Assembly (NCBI GenBank): GCA_016748015.1
Contig: JAAOMT010000543.1
Coordinates: 496,001 to 560,000, forward strand
DNA from: Geosiphon pyriformis
Lineage: Eukaryota; Glomeromycota; Glomeromycetes; Archaeosporales; Geosiphonaceae
Length of the DNA: 64,000 nucleotides
Direction of reading: 5' to 3'
Part shown: positions 59,884-64,000 of the stretch, piece after piece
Layout of the letters: each line of letters opens with the position of its first letter
How positions within the stretch are numbered: position 1 is the stretch's first letter
Program-made: the position numbers and the translations under genes
Notes under the pieces: model-generated
Seen by the model: only the letters and a program-made list of their open reading frames with translations
The model's database searches: none
Told to the model about the DNA's origin: nothing

Positions 59884-60845
59884 TTATCGGATCTCAATCC
59901 CAAAAACTCTTTTAGCAAACTTTGGAATATCCTCATTAAATTCCTTAGGAGCTTCCCACCACAATAAATGGGCCCACATTTTTATAGATTTTCAATGTGG
60001 CATAAGTTTGGTTGACTGAGAATGAAAATGGTCTAATTTCCGGTTTAGCTAACTGCGGTTGCGATAAAAATTGGGATTTTTTAAATTTCAAAAGGTTTCG
60101 ATTTAGTTGTAGTTTGCGTTTCCGAGTCCTGGAAAGGAGCAATAATACAAGAGAAAATTGAATTTTTGATTTTTGAGTTATACTTTAAGAAACTTTAAAA
60201 TCTTCGTAACTTACTAGCAATAGCAAATCTTAAAGCAGGAGTCGTCAGAGCGGGACCACCAAATAAAAATAATTTTAAACGTTCATTTCATGATTTAGCT
60301 GTAAAAAAATTAATATACTCTTTCAACCCTTTAACAACTTCGGTATAATCCTATGAAACCGTTCGAGCCATAACGGGTCGAATTTTTGAAGCAGAGGATA
60401 ACCATTTATTTAATGGCGCGGCTATTGGTATTAAAACCCTTGTCCAAACCTTTCTAAATATGTTAAACTCAATATACCTCCCGCCGACCAACCAGCCAAC
60501 ATGACTTTTTTTATTAGGGGACCCTTCAGTAACAGCGGCAATAACCGCGTTTAAATCATCAGTCAGAATTGAGAGGAGTTGTAACTCGTTAAATTTTTTG
60601 ATTTATTACTATCAAAAGTTCCCCGCCAGTCCCCAGGGGACTTGATGAAAGTTTTTGGTGAGAATCGGAGAAAGAAATTGTGTTTGGAATAAATAAAGAG
60701 TTTGTGAAATTCCGTGAGTCCAGATTATAGTTGGTTTAAAGTGGGTACCAAGTTCTTCTACGTAGATACGAACACCATCACTACTTTGTGTTAAGAGACT
60801 GTTGACTAATGGAGACATGGATAAAATTGTTGGTCGATTTATCAA
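59884..60845 (-). pseudogene. Decayed paralogue of the alpha/beta hydrolase at 12.6-13.7 kb
   Basis: On the minus strand, segments match the intact gene in order. SDGVRIYVEELGTHFKPTII corresponds to NDGLKIYAEEVGDPQKPTII. DDLNAVIAAVTEGSPNKK corresponds to DDLNAVIEKATRGNQKKK. FLFGGPALTTPALRF corresponds to FFLGGAITSPPTN. AHLLWWEAPKEFNEDIPKF corresponds to GHLLFWDVYEDFNRDIGKF. The segments lie in different frames with stops between them, and the nucleophile region reads GWLVGG instead of GWSRG. The copy therefore lost its reading frame and its catalytic serine. The oxyanion HG (WTHG) survives. The signal-peptide exon is missing. Confidence 0.85.
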
Positions 60846-61649
60846 TCATTTTGAAAATCAAAGTTTTCCAATGCTCGAGATTTTATGAAGATTCCGAGTA
60901 AAATTAGAAGTTTAAATAAATAGAATTTCATATTGAGAAATTTTTCATTTAAAAAGAAGTATCTTTTTTTTTATACTATAATGCATATTTAAAAGAATTT
61001 GAAATCGAAAATTTGATTCCCCAGGCCAAAAAAAAACGATTGAACACGAAAATCGCAAATTTAAATAAATTCATCATATTACCTGATAAAATTTTAAAAA
61101 ATAAGTTCGCTCAAGATATCTTATATGATTTTATTGCATGTTTAAATACAAATTATTCAGAAGACGTTTATTGTAACCATATCGAAATGAATATTCATGA
61201 ATAAGTAGAGCAAATATCATATTTCGTTACTATGTAAATTATTTAACGGTTATAAGATAAATAAATAAATAAATAAATGAATAAATCACAGACCTGAAAG
61301 CCTGGTGGTTTATATTGATTGATATATCTACGAAATGAATTTAGACGAAAGATTTAATTAATTTATTTTTATTATAAATTTTAATAAATTTTCTCGGGTG
61401 ATACAATGACTTTTGTAAAATTAAAAATTTAGTTACTAAAAATGAAATCAAGACTTAGTATACTCTTCCAATCCCAATCTTTGACTTTAAATTGGACAAT
61501 TTTATTCAATTAGAATTTATTATAATTTGGAATATATGGAATAAAAAAAAATATTGGAATAATTTTAAAATGGCTTTCTCTAATGCTCAAAAGTAAATTC
61601 AAGATTTCTTATTCGTCTATTGCCTCAGATTTTGAAATTATAAATCCAT
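60846..61649. other. AT-rich intergenic DNA
   Basis: A 63-codon frame (61013-61204, +) has no motif and weak coding character. A short TAAA-type repeat occurs near 61255-61280. Nothing else recognised. Confidence 0.5.
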
Positions 61650-61946
61650 TTAGCAAGGCGCATTCGATGAACCACAGAAGCCACCATTAGTATTATATTT
61701 AATATCGCCACCATAGACCACTGGCTTACGGATAATCGGAGGGCTTTGGTATCGTTCGTAGGGGTCAGGAGAGACAATCGGAGGGCTTTGGTATCGCTCG
61801 TAGGGGTTTTTGGGATGTTCATGGGCAAAAAATGGAATTGCCATAGAGAAGGTAATGAGTAAGGTAATGGATAGGATCAGGAGAGAAATTTTTTTTTTGG
61901 ATAGCCATGGAATTAAGTTTTTATTGAGGTTTGAATGCGATTTCAA
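61650..61946 (-). CDS. Small secreted or membrane-anchored repeat protein
   Basis: Ninety-eight residues in one exon; I recognise no family. A basic N-terminus (about 24 residues, ending LSKKK) is followed by a strong hydrophobic segment ISLLILSITLLITFSMA, i.e. a signal peptide or signal anchor. The mature part of about 60 residues contains two tandem copies of PYERYQSPPI (NPYERYQSPPIVSPD, then PYERYQSPPIIRKP). It ends VYGGDIKYNTNGGFCGSSNA-PC with two cysteines. The copies correspond to a near-identical DNA duplication at about 61736-61810. The size, signal and tandem repeats fit small secreted (effector-like) fungal proteins, but function is unknown. The long n-region is unusual for a signal peptide; an internal start is not available because there is no Met between it and the hydrophobic core. 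Confidence 0.6.
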   Translation of the reverse strand: MKSHSNLNKNLIPWLSKKKISLLILSITLLITFSMAIPFFAHEHPKNPYERYQSPPIVSPDPYERYQSPPIIRKPVVYGGDIKYNTNGGFCGSSNAPC

Positions 61947-63199
61947 ATTCGATTTTAGTTTCTTGTCTCGATTTTTTCAATTTTGATGTTTAACCAGAAC
62001 TTCCAGCGACCAATTTCATGTATTTATATTCTTTAACCAAAAGAATTTAAATAATGAATGGGTTCAATTAAAAGAAAATTTCTTTGACAGAAAACTAGCT
62101 TACTTAAAGCCCCGAACCGGTTTCGTGATATCATTTATTGCGGCTGAGTCAATTATTATATTGCTTCTAGGTCAATTATCGTTGATTAATTGTACGGTGG
62201 TGACTATTTTTATCATCTTTTATGATCATACAGGTCATGCATGGGCTTTGCCTTATACAGAATTTTTTTCATATGCTTGTATATTGAATAAACAAAAAAT
62301 TTGAATAATCATAAAAATATCAATTTTGCCTTGCTAGAAAAATCTAATAAAAGAGATCAGGATATCTTTTTGATTAAAAATAAAAAAAGAAACAAATAAA
62401 TAAGTTATATTAATAAAACATTGTAATAATAATTTCTATAATTTCATCTACACAAAGATTCCAATTTAATTAAAATATGAAAATTTTAAAGGTTTAGCTT
62501 GTTAATTCAACATTCCATTTAAATTTCGCTAATTCGATCTAATAAAAAGTCATGTATTTCTCATAAAAATCTGGAAATCATTTGTTTTTTCTTTCAAATA
62601 TAAAGTCATGTTACTAAAATCAAATGCTGACAGAAGAGTAAATATTCTATTCTTTAATTAACTTTTATGCTCATGTATTTCAAACTCAATCAATCAATCA
62701 ATCATTAATGCTTATTATGTCTTTATTTATTGGTTTGAAATCTCCATAGGAATTTTCTAATTTCAAAAAATTCTTCACTAAAGTTTGAACCTTGTGAAAA
62801 ACTTGAATCTAAAATGGTTTCGAAATAAGAAACTGCTTTTATTTACTAATAAGTAGTGCCTAGTCTGTATTAAATTTACGTTTTAAACATGGAGTGACTT
62901 TTAAGTAAAACTTTTCAGTAGATTAGAATAATTCAAAATTTAAGGCGTTATATTTGATTTTTATATATAAAAATGCTAATAATCATCTTTAGCATTGAAA
63001 ATATCAATGATTGATAATTATTTATATCTGTCAATCTAATACAAAAATATTAAAAGTTGATATTTAAACGAATATTTACAACAATGATTATAATGAAATG
63101 GTTAATATAATTAAATATTTTATTTAATAGCTTATATTTTATAAATTTATTAATTTAATAATATTTTTTTTACCATTAACTCTCATTTCTTCAAGTAAA
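61947..63199. other. AT-rich intergenic DNA
   Basis: The 5' flank of the small secreted protein gene, then non-coding AT-rich DNA with a short TCAA repeat near 62687-62704. No gene recognised. Confidence 0.6.
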
Positions 63200-63830
63200 T
63201 TAATTAAAACACTTTTTGAAATAGTACCTAATAAGTTGAATAATTTTTTTCTATATTTCTTTTGATTATCCCCCAAATATTCTCAAAAGGATTTTTTTTA
63301 TGGCCAGTCCTAATGAATTCTTGAGTAAGACGATTTCTATGGTTAGGGTCATTATCTTGTTAATGTCGCCATCTTTTTTCGATTAAATGCGCAAATCTCG
63401 TTATCCCTGTGAAACAAACAAAGATTACTCTTCTCTATTTTAAGAAAGCGGTCCAAAGAGCTGAAATGTCGTTTCATCAATAAATAAAATCTTATTCCAT
63501 GATTGTTACTTAAGATTGGACGTTTTTTTTTGATATGCTTCAAGGACCAATGGGTTCGAAATCGTCGAACACGAGACTGCTGTCAAGTTTTGTTTTGTCA
63601 CATCCGTGGCTGGTTTTTTCCAGTTTGACCAGATTGCGCATTGAAATCTTTGTGGCAATGTATATTTCTCTTGCCCTTTTTCCAGCAATAGTGCTTTGCG
63701 TTGTTTTTAAATATGCGATTTGGCCATTGTGCGAGTGTTTTCAATTGAAGAATAAAAATTTAGTATTCAGAGGAAAAAATAAAAAATCTCATACACCAGT
63801 TCAACAGGCTGTACGAGATTTTTAGTTGTG
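63200..63830 (-). mobile_element. Tc1/mariner-type transposase relic
   Basis: On the minus strand, fragments of a DDE transposase occur in the right order but in shifting frames with stops. KHIKKKRPILSNNH comes first. WNKILFIDETTFQLFG follows, which is the second-block motif with its Asp-Glu. Then come DNDPNHRNRLTQEF (catalytic Asp block) and NPFENIWGIIKRNIEKNY (third block, where the last acid sits before ENIW). These are hallmarks of Tc1/mariner elements. The frame is broken at several points and I see no terminal inverted repeats, so this is an inactive fossil. Confidence 0.75.
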
Positions 63831-64000
63831 AACAAGGTGTTTACAGTTTATCTATTAAGAAATTAATGCTAATATTTATTAAAATAAATTTGAACAACAA
63901 CTCAATCAATAATTTCAACGAGTTGTTAAATTACAATTTTTGCATTCAAAATAAAAAGTCAATTTCCACAAGCCAGATTGTTTTCGTTTAAAGGTTGAAT
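63831..64000. other. AT-rich end of window
   Basis: No feature recognised. A continuation of the transposon relic beyond the window cannot be excluded. Confidence 0.5.

Noticed and set aside
61013-61204. 63-codon plus-strand frame
   Set aside because: AT-rich, no motif, no neighbouring exon; it could be chance.
63535-63825. Plus-strand 96-codon frame with hydrophobic segment
   Set aside because: It lies antisense to the Tc1/mariner relic, whose ordered motifs on the minus strand explain the open sequence.

Overview
This is a stretch of nuclear DNA from an AT-rich eukaryote, almost certainly a fungus. Genes are split by many short introns (about 50-300 nt), and intergenic DNA is very AT-rich with (AAT)n/(TTA)n microsatellites. 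The gene set fits an early-diverging fungus: Ypt7, a Ccc1-type iron transporter, the fungal Mit_KHE1 family, a Gcr1_C-domain regulator and a GRF zinc-finger protein, alongside COP1 and a WD40-bearing ATG16. AT bias, asparagine-run microsatellites and intron density point to the arbuscular mycorrhizal lineage (Glomeromycotina). That placement is inference; no rRNA or other marker is present.

Layout. 1-4.4 kb: AT-rich DNA without a recognisable gene. 4.4-5.6 kb: short-chain dehydrogenase lacking its catalytic Tyr and Lys (-). 10.1-11.2 kb: rhodanese (+). 12.1 kb: a 20-N assembly gap. 12.6-13.7 kb: alpha/beta hydrolase with a signal peptide (-). 14.8 kb: tRNA-Lys(CTT) (-). 16.7-17.9 kb: Ccc1/VIT1 iron transporter (+). 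18.6-19.1 kb: hydrophobic hairpin protein resembling lipid-droplet LDAF1 (-). 19.6-20.7 kb: mitochondrial K+/H+ exchange-related protein (+). 21.9-25.7 kb: nibrin/Nbs1 (+). 26.2-28.4 kb: an almost G/C-free island. 29.2-30.4 kb: Rab7/Ypt7 (-). 31.25-31.99 kb: NDUFA12 (-), divergent from an SLC35F5-like transporter at 32.1-34.0 kb (+). 35.0-35.5 kb: two tandem-repeat families upstream of an orphan coiled-coil protein (35.7-36.2 kb, +). 38.3-39.3 kb: GRF zinc-finger protein (+). 40.9-44.3 kb: ATG16 with WD40 domain, 18 exons (-). 45.5-47.0 kb: carbonyl reductase (+). 48.7-52.0 kb: COP1-type RING/WD40 E3 ligase, 14 exons (-). 52.6-55.1 kb: Gcr1_C transcription factor (-). 57.8-59.4 kb: GDSL phospholipase (-). 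59.9-60.8 kb: a wrecked copy of the 13-kb hydrolase. 61.65-61.95 kb: small secreted repeat protein (-). 63.2-63.8 kb: Tc1/mariner transposase relic (-).

The genes are independent transcription units, not an operon or cluster. Several themes recur: endolysosomal and autophagy functions (Ypt7, ATG16, Ccc1), mitochondria (NDUFA12, Mit_KHE1, possibly the rhodanese), DNA damage and protein degradation (Nbs1, COP1), and lipid or ester hydrolysis. Exon-intron structures were rebuilt by hand: reading frame, splice dinucleotides and family motifs were made to agree, and every reported set of exons sums to a multiple of three. Three introns could be fitted only with GC-AG ends. About one acceptor in five is AAG rather than TAG or CAG.

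I did not find a multi-gene system of obviously new type. The strongest unusual signals are the full-length COP1 and ATG16L1-type proteins in a fungal context, the GC-AG introns concentrated in those two genes, the catalytically stripped dehydrogenase, the minisatellites feeding a heptad-repeat orphan gene, and the small secreted repeat protein.
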